From the NCBI GenBank assembly GCA_033085395.1, contig JANQBS010000484.1, positions 1 through 19,042 of the forward strand: a stretch of 19,042 bases of DNA, read 5' to 3'. Of this stretch, positions 9,850 through 18,300 are shown piece by piece (the first letter of the stretch is position 1; every line of letters begins with the position of its first letter). A program made the position numbers and the translations under genes. The notes beneath the pieces were generated by a model, which did no database searches, had not been told where the DNA came from, and saw only the letters and a list, made by a program, of their open reading frames with translations. This DNA is from Xanthoparmelia taractica (Eukaryota > Ascomycota > Lecanoromycetes > Lecanorales > Parmeliaceae).

Positions 9850-10160
9850 ATTATATACGCTTAGTCGATAGACATAAGATATCTAATATTTAGATAGATA
9901 ACGATATTAAGTAAGAAGAAATAATAATAAATAGCGATGAAAGCGACTTAAATAAAGTTACAGAAGTAGAAGATACGCGTGTTAGAATATACTATTTTAT
10001 TCGATATATTAATACGCTACGTGAAAAGTAGATATATGAAGTTATCGAATATTTAAATATTGTTAACAACGATAAAGAGAGTATAGACGTTAGAAGCTCG
10101 AAATCGAAACGAAGAAAAGAGAATTAATCTATCGAAGTCTAAGGTCGAATCGCGATATAT
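9850..10160 (+). pseudogene. Tentative RIP-destroyed coding fragment, acidic then basic
   Basis: Plus-strand frame on coordinates divisible by 3. It gives INSDESDLNKVTEVEDTRVR (about 9932-9995), then LREKQIYEVIEYLNIVNND and a basic stretch SSKSKRRKEN (about 10096-10127), with only TAA/TAG stops. The charge pattern and low stop density make this one of the more believable fragments in the 6-14 kb block. The same frame can be carried on to about 10390. No family is recognised. Confidence 0.35.
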
Positions 10161-12474
10161 CTAATTACTTATAATTACGTTAGATTCTCGCTAATAAGAA
10201 TAGATTACGCGAGTTTATTAAATAAGTTAAATAGCCTAAATAAGAATTAAAAGAATATAATTATTGAGAAAATAAATAAACTTATCTTCTTATACATATC
10301 AAGTACGCTAATAACGTAAGTAATCGATAAAACTCGACGATAATAAGCTTTAGTCGCGAAAGTTAATAATTATTAATATAAGTAATAATTTTTATAATTC
10401 TTAGGCGAGAATCTAACTACATATAAAGTAAGATAGTAATTATTCGTTATTAATATTAGATTATAAGTAACAATTAAGAAATAGTTATAAATAAGATAAT
10501 AAAGAATATTATAGATTGACTCTAATAAGGGCTTTCTCTTTTCTTTTTATTCACGACTTATTTTTATTAAAATATATTAATATCTTAATAAACGTCTAAT
10601 TCTAACTTTATTAAAGACTTAATCGAGTAAATTTAATAGTCGAGCTTAATAAATATTATCTTAAATTCTTCTCCCTTCTTCTTATATAACTTTATCTTTA
10701 TATTTATATTGTAATATACTTCGAGCGATATCGAAAATAGATATTTATCTTCTTAATTCTAAATAGATAATATTATTATATAAATTATATAGAAAGAACT
10801 TTACTAATATAATTTGAGAATAATAGTTAAACTTACAATAAGCTTTATATTCTATATATTTATCGAAAAAATAAGTAAGTTCGGTAATATTAGATAAACG
10901 AAAGAAATGCGATATAGCTGTATTATCGTCTTAATCTCGTAAAGACGATAATAATATAAGACGACGATATTAATTATCGATAAGAATCTTCGTATTATAT
11001 ATACAATAGTGCTAACGATATTACGACTTAATCGAATTCGCGATATTATATATTAAAAAAAATCGTAAAAAAGATTATTAATAAGAGTTTAATCTAATAG
11101 AAAGTAATTTCTATCTATCTCTATCTCTCTCGCCAAGATTAAATTATTTAAAAATAAAGTCTTATCGAAAATATATCATTAATAATAATTAATTAAATTA
11201 TATTATATTTTTCACGAATAGCGGCGACGATAAGGCGCGAAATTATATTATAAATAATTTTTAAGATAATAAGAAGTCTAGAAGTTAAGCGAAACGTTAA
11301 TAGTCGAAGTATTACGAGCGTATTTTTAACTCGATAATATCTATTTATATAATTAAAATTATAATAAAATAAATAAAAGATAATCTATTTCTATAATTAG
11401 AATATAATTAAGATACTTTAAGTAAATTTATAACGCGTATATAACTATTAGAAAAGAGAAGACTTTACGAGTTATTAAAATCTAATATTATAAATAATTA
11501 AATAAACTCGAGTAACACGCCAAACTTAATAAAAACGTAATAAATATATATTTTTATTTAATAAATATAAGTAAGAGCTAAAGATATATTATAGCTTTTT
11601 AATCTTTTTAGTAACTTTAGATCTTAAGTTATAAATAAGACGTAACTCGTTATATAGAGTATAATAAACTTATCGCACTATAATATTAAATAAAAACGCG
11701 ATCTTTTTAAGCGATTATAAAATAATCTTAATTTTATCTTAATAAATTATAATAAATATAAGAAACGTATAAATCGACTTTATAGAAATATTATCTAACT
11801 TCTTTTTAGAGATATAATCGATTCTTAACATTAATAATTATTCTTATATTATATTACGATTTCTTTTATAATTAAACGATAGCGTTTAAATTAAGATAAT
11901 AAAGCGCTTATCTCTTTTAGCCCTTTTTATCTAAAATCGTAATTTTAATAATTATAATATTATAATACGTGATTTTCGAGTATAATTTAAATGCTAAAAA
12001 AGTTCGATAATAAGATAAATAAAAGATTAAGAATATACTTAACGCTTTATAAAAAAGACGTTATTAATTAAAATATAGTTATTTTCGTATAAATTAAGAA
12101 TATTTAAAATAATTAAAAGAAGAAGAGAAAGACGAAGATTATCGTTATAATTCGTTATCGAATTTTTTAATACGTGATAAACTTTATTACTTCTTTAATA
12201 ATTCGTAAGATCGAAGATCGCTTCGCGAATTTATTTAAGAATCTTAAAACTATATTAAATTATAAAGTTATCGCGCGCGAGCTTAAAGAGAAAGACTCTA
12301 TATATTTTAATTAATCTAATTATTTTTATTAAAGAGTAATAAATAATATCGAAGAGAATAAGAGTAAGAAGATAGATTATCTTATAACTCGATTATTTAT
12401 ATAAAAAGCTTAATAATTAATATTACTCTTAATATATAAAGAAGTTTAAAAATATTAGAATCGTTATAACACGC
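10161..12474. other. RIP-degraded stretch, probable transposon interior
   Basis: AT-rich and CA/TG-poor throughout. The plus frame divisible by 3 can be extended through much of it with mainly TAA/TAG interruptions, for example SGDDKARNYIINNF at about 11220 and IARELKEKDSIYF at about 12270, which suggests one long plus-strand ORF originally. No helicase, transposase, reverse transcriptase or Rep motif is legible. In-frame TGA codons (for example 11970-11972) and ambiguous segments prevent a firm gene call. Confidence 0.35.
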
Positions 12475-12753
12475 GAGTAGAAGAAATAGCTAGACGAAGA
12501 TAACAATAAGAATAACGAAGATATATATATCTTAATACTCAAGTATAATAACGATCGACTCTTAAAGTAAATCGTTATTAATGATAAATAAATATTTAAT
12601 AAATTACGATATAGAGATAATCTAAGAAATAAAGAGTATCTTTAATAAAGAGAGAATATTATAAGTAATAAAAGATATAAGATCTTTTAGAGCGAATTAA
12701 ACAATAAAATAATAAAGCTTAAGATAGATATAATAGATCGCGAATTAAGCGAA
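12475..12753 (+). pseudogene. Tentative RIP-destroyed coding fragment, charged
   Basis: Plus-strand frame on coordinates equal to 1 mod 3. Pieces read QLDEDNNKNNEDIYILILKY, NKLRYRDNLRNKEYL and LKIDIIDRELSEQ, with six TAA/TAG and no TGA in about 93 codons. The frame differs from the one that reads best just upstream, so either a small indel or a second gene begins near 12475. The product is not recognised. Confidence 0.3.
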
Positions 12754-13360
12754 TAATATTAAAATTAGTTTAGATATAAATAGATTAAGATAAAGATCAA
12801 CTTTAAGAGATATTAATATTTTCTTTAATTGCATCTATAATAAAAGTAAATATAATATTAACTATTAAAATAAATTTAACGTAATCTCGATCTTAAATAA
12901 TATAGATAATTAAAATATATACGAAAAGAACGATAATTTATTAAAAGTATAATTATAATGCGATAGATAAAGGCGCGATAATTGCGAAAGTAATAGATTT
13001 AGAATAAAGATCGCGGCTAATCAAATTTTTAACGACTATAAATTAAATAATAAAATCCGCTGATGTCGCTAATGATTAAAAGAGTTACTAATAATATTAA
13101 CGAGAATTGAAAGTTGCTGATCGAGCTTATCGAGCTTTTAACAATAGACATAGACTAACGAATATCATTAATAACGCTAGAGAGTAAAGTCTGCTAAAAC
13201 TCAAATTTACTTTTTGCCGATAATATATAGAAATATTAAAGCGAGTTTATTTCTTAATGAATAAGCGAGAAAATTTTCTAAAGTAAATAATAAATTATAA
13301 TATACGAAATATTAATATAATAGCGATAGCGAATATAATTCTATATCGAGAAAGCGAGAT
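12754..13360. other. Less eroded patch inside the RIP block, no gene seen
   Basis: Around 12950-13260 CA and TG are more frequent than on either side (GCTGATGTCGCTAATG, TTGCTGATCG, CTGCTAAAACTC), so RIP was milder or the sequence is younger. ATCGAGCTT is repeated in tandem at 13120-13137. No open frame longer than a few dozen codons was found and no RNA gene was recognised. Confidence 0.4.
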
Positions 13361-14300
13361 AATTTTAAGAGTTATTAGTAATTTAAACGATAAATCTATT
13401 ATTACTAAATATCGTCTAAATTTAAATAATTTAACATAAAAATTTAATTTAGTCGACGACGAGTCTTTAAAGATATAATATAAATATAATTATAAGATAT
13501 AACGAGAAATAAAGACTATCGCAGATTAATTATAATTTAATAACTTTATAAAGACTCTTATCTTATTTATTAGAATAGATTATATAAAGAATATAAATTT
13601 TAATAAATTTTAATTTAACGTTAATATAGATCGTCGAGAGATCGACTATACTTAAATAAATAACTACTTTATAAGTATTTTTAGATTAATTATTAGCTAA
13701 AAGATTATAAATAATAACTTATCTAATCTCGATCGCCTAAAAAAGAATCTTATTAAATGCGTATCGATATCGAAGTTCATTAACGAGATATAGCGACGCG
13801 ATTATATATAAATATAAGAATTCGAGATAGAGCAAGCGGTGATATTAATATTTTAAAGTAATAAGTTATAAAATAGATATAAATTATAATAGAGATTCTA
13901 AATCTAAATAATAGAGACTAAAAAGAGCGGTCGCAACGAATCTAAGATACTCTAATAGACGTTTTTAAATATCGATATAATGAATAGATATAAGAATATT
14001 ATAATATAATAGAGATAAAACGAATATAATAGTTTAATATAATTAATTTATATACGATAGAAAATCGTCGATTTTATATACTTTTATATATTAAAAGAAG
14101 CGCTTATTTTATTCTCGCTACGATTAAGAATAGAGAGATCTTTTATATTAATAATTATATTAATTAAGACTAATATAATAATATCTATAATTTAGATTTT
14201 TTAATAATTAATATAAGAGTAATAAAGAAAGTATATAAAAGATTAAGAGATTATAAAGACTCGAGTTATAGTATTTGATAGTAATAGTAATAAGCTAATC
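13361..14300 (+). pseudogene. Tentative RIP-destroyed reading frame, unrecognised
   Basis: Plus-strand frame on coordinates equal to 2 mod 3, about 310 codons with TAA/TAG interruptions until a TGA near 14277. Legible parts include SPKKESYQMRIDIEVH (near 13730) and INIRIRDRASGDINIL (near 13810), then FILATIKNREIFYINNYIN (near 14110). Stop density is lowest at 14030-14270. The spread of charged and hydrophobic residues looks protein-like but no domain is recognised. It would be the 3' part of the plus-strand unit that fills 6-14 kb. Confidence 0.3.
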
Positions 14301-14481
14301 TATAGAATACTTTAGTATATAAATAATAGTAGTTAATAAATAAATATTAAGAGATTATAAAATATTTATCGTATTAATATCTATGAATACATAAAAAAGA
14401 CTTATTAATATTACTAATCGAGATTGATAATTAAAAACTAGTTATTATATATACTAACAACTATTAATAATTAAGAATAAG

Positions 14482-14756
14482 TACGGGTCGGAAAGGTGTG
14501 GTATCTATTGAACATAGTCGTTTTCAACTTTTTTTCAACTTTTTCTAAAAAATTATATCTTTTTAATCTATTTATAGAATTTTATAATTATATAAGCGTT
14601 CGCTTAAGCTTTTTATATATTTTTAAAATATAAAAAATATCACGTAATATATTTATTAAAAACTCAATGTGAGTATGGGATATCTTATACCTTTCGGTAT
14701 GATATTCGAAAAACTAGTCCCATACCATCAAATATACCACACCTTTCCGACCCGTA
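14482..14756 (+). mobile_element. Short non-autonomous inverted-repeat element (MITE-like), copy B, 275 bp
   Basis: Both terminal inverted repeats are intact (TACGGGTCGGAAAGGTGTGG at the left and its complement at the right), giving a complete element collinear with copy A. It keeps the 35 bp that copy A lost; the ATTATAT repeats that bracket that segment are at 14552-14558 and 14587-14593. Its palindrome (14674-14689) is broken by two C-to-T changes. The flanks are AGAATAAG on the left and TAATTATC on the right, so no 8-bp target duplication is visible here; only the outermost T and A are shared with other copies. It has no coding capacity. Confidence 0.85.
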
Positions 14757-14960
14757 TAATTATCTAGGAAAATCTCGCTACTTTTTCACTAATAGAATAA
14801 CGACGAGAAAAATCTCGAAGGGCTACGAAGCTCGAATTAGTATTCAATACATTCACGACTCCCGCAGCAACGAACTCTAATACCCTCGCTTCGCTAGTTC
14901 GTTATAATATTAGACTTAATTAGCTAGCGAGACACCGTTAAGCTAGATAATAAAAAAAGC
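14757..14960. other. Mildly RIP-affected unique-looking segment
   Basis: CA, TG and CC/GG words are present (14840-14900 contains CAATACATTCACGACTCCCG), unlike most of the window, so this piece mutated less. It has no open frame of useful length and no recognised RNA gene. AAAATCTCG occurs at 14769-14777 and again at 14812-14820. The 9-mer CTAGCGAGA at 14924-14932 recurs at 17352-17360 near the GC-richer island, which might mean the two segments once flanked the same insertion. Confidence 0.4.
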
Positions 14961-15039
14961 GAATATAGCTTTATTATTATATAATAGCTTTAATTCTAAG
15001 GGCATTACTATTTAAAATTTATTAGCTTTAATAACTTAG

Positions 15040-15262
15040 TATTATATTTCTTATAATTCAATTACTTCTTATAACTTAATTATTTATAACTTAATTTTTT
15101 TATAACGCATTATACGTCTTATAATTTATATACTTTTTATAACTTTTATAACTTGATATCTTATTACTTATAATTTACACGCTTCTTCTAACTTATGCGT
15201 TTCTTATAATTTATACGTTTTTTATAACTTATAAGCTTATAACTTATCTTATTTCTATAATT
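15040..15262 (+). repeat. Degenerate ~18-bp tandem array (CTTATAACTTATACGTTT-like)
   Basis: The words TTATAACTTA, TTATAATTTA and ATACGTTTT recur about a dozen times at spacings near 16-20 bases. The variants differ mostly by C/T (TATAACTT against TATAATTT), as expected from a tandem array eroded by RIP. Boundaries are approximate. Confidence 0.6.
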
Positions 15263-15719
15263 ACTTCTTATCTCTCGACTTATATTTTAAAACTTCGTAT
15301 ATATCTTATAACTCTTACTTTTATTAAGCTTATATCTCTTATATAAATCTTACTTTCTTTAAATTATTTATCTTAATTTATCTTAAGTTATTTTTATATT
15401 TTATAAATTAAATATTAAAATTACACTTAAATTAAAGATTTTTAATAAATTTTTCACGCTAATTAATTCTAAAAATAAAGATAATAAAAAGTATATAAAT
15501 AAGCTTTAAGAGAGACTTAATAGATAGTCTATTATAATTATAGCTTTAGAAATAATATTTATATCTAATAGACGCTAAAGATAAGAATTATTTTAAGACA
15601 AATAATATTATTAAAATAAATTAATTATTATTATAAAATTATTTAAGGATTATAAATCGCTTTATTTTTTAAAAATAATAGATTTAAATAATACGTAAAT
15701 AATTAAAATTTTAAATTTT
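15263..15719. other. RIP-degraded stretch without a supportable gene
   Basis: Very AT-rich, CA/TG nearly absent. No frame, RNA gene or terminal repeat could be supported. Confidence 0.5.
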
Positions 15720-17150
15720 AAAATAAATAACGCGAAAAGAGCGGGACTATACTCTATTATATTTTTTATAAAAAACTTACGTATTAATTATATTAATAAG
15801 AATTAAATAAAAAAGATAAAAAGCGATTAGAATAATCTATTACGATATTAAATAATCTTTAAAGTCTATTAAATATATAAAGATAAAGAAATAATAAAAG
15901 AATTTTCTCTAATTCTAGCGAATATTAGGATTTATAAATATAAAAATTACGAGTTAATAGCGAGTTTATTATACGAAAATTAGATCTTAGAGTATAACTT
16001 TATTATTATAGCGAAAAGAGCTTAAATTATATACGATATACTTAAGATTAAGAAAATAGATATTATCTTATAATTAATAATTAATAATTATATAGATATT
16101 AAATAAAATTATTAATATCTTAAAGCGTTAGCTTTATTAATTCGATATAAAGATTAAGTTAATCTTTATCGATATTTTACTTAACGCTTAATATTTATAT
16201 AATATAAGATATTCTTTATTTAAATCTCGATTAATCGATAATTTAAATAAGATATTCTTTAATAAAAGAGCGTAAATTTTTAAAATAAATAAATTCGCTA
16301 TTTTCTTCAAAGAAAGCTATACTCTTTTCTTTATTAAATTAAGTTCGAATTTATATATAAATAACTTTATAATTAACTAAAAAGATAATATTATTAATAA
16401 TTTTATTTTTTCTAGTCTAAAAGAGCTTAATTCGTTATAATAATAATTATCTTAATTTATTACGAAGATTAGATTATTATAAATAAAAGCGCTTTAAGCG
16501 TAATTACTTATTATATAAATAAAGCTCGAAGATATTAAGAAGAAACTAAGTATAGTATAAAATAATTTGAAAATAGTAATTAAGAATTTATTTAGAGTAG
16601 AAGATAAAATTATTTTTCTTATTATATATATTAAGAATTTATATTAAATTATAAAATAGTTTATAAAGAAGCTATAATATATAATTAGAGTAACTTTTTA
16701 ATTTATAAGTCTAATATAAATCGAAAGTCTAATTAAAAAGAATAAGAATAAATATATTAAAGTATTTTAATTCGTTATTACGCTATTAAAAGACGTTAAG
16801 AATATTTTATAGAAGAATAATAATATTACGATAAAGCTATACGTATACTTTTTAGCTTTAATAAGACGACTTTTTAGTAATAATAAGAACTTTTAAAAAT
16901 AAAAGATCTCTCGTATTAATAATCGCGTTAAATTATAAAAAAAAGAGAATATCGAGCTTAATAATATCTGGGAACTCGATTTAAAATACTAATTATTCGA
17001 CTCGTTAAATTTTAATAGCGATAATAATATCGACTTATTTATCTTCTTAACTCCAATACGATTAGTATTAACGTTTACTTTATTAATACTTATATTTATT
17101 ATACTATTATTAGACGTATTTAAGTTTAAATTCTTAAAATCTCGAGTAAT
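15720..17150 (+). pseudogene. Tentative RIP-destroyed reading frame, unrecognised
   Basis: Plus-strand frame on coordinates divisible by 3, which keeps phase from about 15735 (KERDYTLLYFL) to 17145, about 470 codons, with almost only TAA/TAG interruptions. Clear parts: FSLILANIRIYKYKNYELIA (15903-15962), the next codons to 16013, and KTSL-poor, R/Q-rich segments toward 16900. The N-terminal third has a believable residue mix. The later part becomes very rich in Gln, Tyr and Ile when stops are read as Gln and is less certain. I recognise no domain. It ends near the GC-richer island at 17345. Confidence 0.33.
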
Positions 17151-17411
17151 AATTAAATTATTATTCGATAATCGTATTAATTCTCGAGCTATACGCTATT
17201 ATATAAATTATTAAGTCGACGTTTTATAAATACGTCGCGAATTTTAAAAGATATTAAAACGATATTAAAATAAAAGATTAAATATAATATTTAGTTTATA
17301 TTAGAAAAAAGTATAATTAAGTTTAATATAGACCTAAAGAATTCTCGTTGACTAGCGAGAGCGCTAACTTTTCCCGTTACTCGATAGATTATTACGAATA
17401 GTATCTATCTA

Positions 17412-17432
17412 ATACTAGCACTATGCTAGTAT
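17412..17432. repeat. Perfect hairpin, 9-bp stem and 3-base loop
   Basis: ATACTAGCA, loop CTA, then TGCTAGTAT. It is followed at once by ATCGATATCTATCGAT, which contains ATCGAT twice. It may be structural, for example a foldback, or a relic of an insertion footprint. Confidence 0.7.
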
Positions 17433-17477
17433 CGATATCTATCGATCGTAACTACCTACCAAGGACGGAGCAAGTAG

Positions 17478-17485
17478 TATTTAAG
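17478..17485 (+). promoter_or_regulatory. Possible TATA-like box (TATTTAAG)
   Basis: TATTTAAG lies 48 bases upstream of the ATG at 17533. A C/T-rich leader (TCAATCATCTTTCATCGAAC) follows it, as is common in 5' untranslated regions of ascomycete genes. This is suggestive only, since such words are common in AT-rich DNA; the less mutated context makes it worth listing. Confidence 0.25.
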
Positions 17486-17532
17486 TAGCAGTTTCGTTAG
17501 AAGAAATCAATCATCTTTCATCGAACTTTTCA

Positions 17533-17631
17533 ATGCCCAACACAAATAGTCTTAATACCATCAAGACTTGCTAAGTCTAGTACTCGAAAGTCTTAGGTTT
17601 AGAGAATTATCCCACGTTTTTAAAAATTTGA
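17533..17631 (+). pseudogene. Possible relic 5' end of a gene
   Basis: ATG at 17533 sits in TTTTCAATGCCC, a good context for filamentous fungi, directly after a C/T-rich leader. The frame reads MPNTNSLNTIKTC, then TAA (17572-17574) and TAG (17578-17580), both explainable as former Gln codons. It continues YSKVLGLENYPTFLKI to TGA at 17629-17631. Reading through the two RIP-type stops gives 32 codons. Nothing recognisable follows, so this would be a truncated first exon or the start of a transposon ORF. The evidence is context and codon pattern only; chance is possible. Confidence 0.25.
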
Positions 17632-17703
17632 GGCTAGAATCGAGCGATTTGATGAATTTTCTCGCGGGGATAATCTCGGGGATACTTGCGATCACATAGT
17701 TGG

Positions 17704-17728
17704 GACTACAGGGGTGTACTACAGGGGT
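17704..17728 (+). repeat. Two-copy tandem repeat TACTACAGGGGT-like, 13-bp period
   Basis: ACTACAGGGGT occurs at 17705-17715 and 17718-17728. The second copy is preceded by T and followed by TTT. It lies within the GC-richer island. Confidence 0.7.
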
Positions 17729-17748
17729 TTGCTATGGGGATGTACCTA

Positions 17749-17761
17749 GGCTACCTTAGCC
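17749..17761. repeat. Hairpin GGCTA-CCT-TAGCC
   Basis: A five-bp perfect stem with a three-base loop, extendable past one mismatch by flanking CCT/AGG. The palindrome CGGGCCCG follows closely, at about 17772-17779. GC-rich foldbacks like this stand out in this window. They could be part of a terminator-like or element-end structure, but no downstream T-run supports a terminator. Confidence 0.5.
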
Positions 17762-17910
17762 AGGCAGTGCCGGGCCCGTATCTGACGCTAATTGTATAAT
17801 ATAGCCAACCGATTAGTTAATTAATTAATATTATAGACTAGAATATACGCTTTAAAAAGATACGATTATTTCAAATATACGTATACTCGTATTCCCTAGG
17901 ATATGCAACA

Positions 17911-18100
17911 TTAGAGCTAGGGCTAGTTTTAAATTTCCGCTTTTTCTTATTATTTCTACTAGATATATCTAGATAAAATATTCTAATTAATAGATTAAAT
18001 TCTTTAGATATCTTGTTCTTATTCTTAATAAAGAAAAACTAGATTATATTAAGATAATATAGAAATTTATTAGAATATTCGAATAAAGCCCTAGTTCTAA
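17911..18100 (+). mobile_element. Candidate 190-bp inverted-repeat element
   Basis: The left end TTAGAGCTAGGGCTAG and the complement of the right end (TTAGAACTAGGGCTTT) agree at 13 of 16 positions; one mismatch is the G/A transition expected from RIP. The interior is AT-rich without coding capacity. Both flanks carry CA next to the repeat (AACA on the left, CATC on the right), but no convincing target duplication is seen. Related words (TTAGAGCTA) recur just outside at 18109-18117. No second copy is visible in the window. Confidence 0.3.
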
Positions 18101-18216
18101 CATCGATCTTAGAGCTAAAATTAGATTAGAATTTTAGAATTTATTAAATAAATCTAATATATCTATTAAATTCTAATTAAATTAATTATCTATATCTATA
18201 GAGATCTAGACTTACT

Positions 18217-18300
18217 TACGGGCCGGAAAGGTCTGGTATATTTAGTGGGATATCCCATATCATACCGTATCATATCATACCATGAAAGGGTATTATAGGG
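18217..18300 (-). mobile_element. Diverged, inverted relative of the short element family (copy C, partial)
   Basis: TACGGGCCGGAAAGGTCTGG differs from the family terminal repeat by T/C and G/C changes only, and the next bases TATATTTAGTGGG follow the complement of the family's right end (TATATTTGATGGT). The core palindrome TGGGATATCCCA is at 18246-18257. The relationship fades after about 18270 in repeated CATAC/CATATCATAC words and a GGGTATTATAGGGGGG segment. No opposite end is found before the window stops. It reads as a right end in reverse orientation, so the minus strand is given. Confidence 0.6.

Larger units (their letters stand above)
17345..17810. other. GC-richer island that escaped heavy RIP
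   Basis: 32 of 60 bases at 17701-17760 are G or C, and CA/TG words are common (12 in 17641-17760), while the sequence on both sides is RIP-eroded. The change is abrupt near 17345 and near 17810. It contains two hairpins, a short tandem repeat and a possible relic gene start (listed separately). It could be a recent insertion, single-copy host DNA between transposons, or a repeat (for example a solo LTR) too short for RIP. Confidence 0.7.

Noticed and set aside
17749..17779. Rho-independent-type terminator
   Set aside because: GC-rich hairpins without a following T-run, in a genome that looks eukaryotic.
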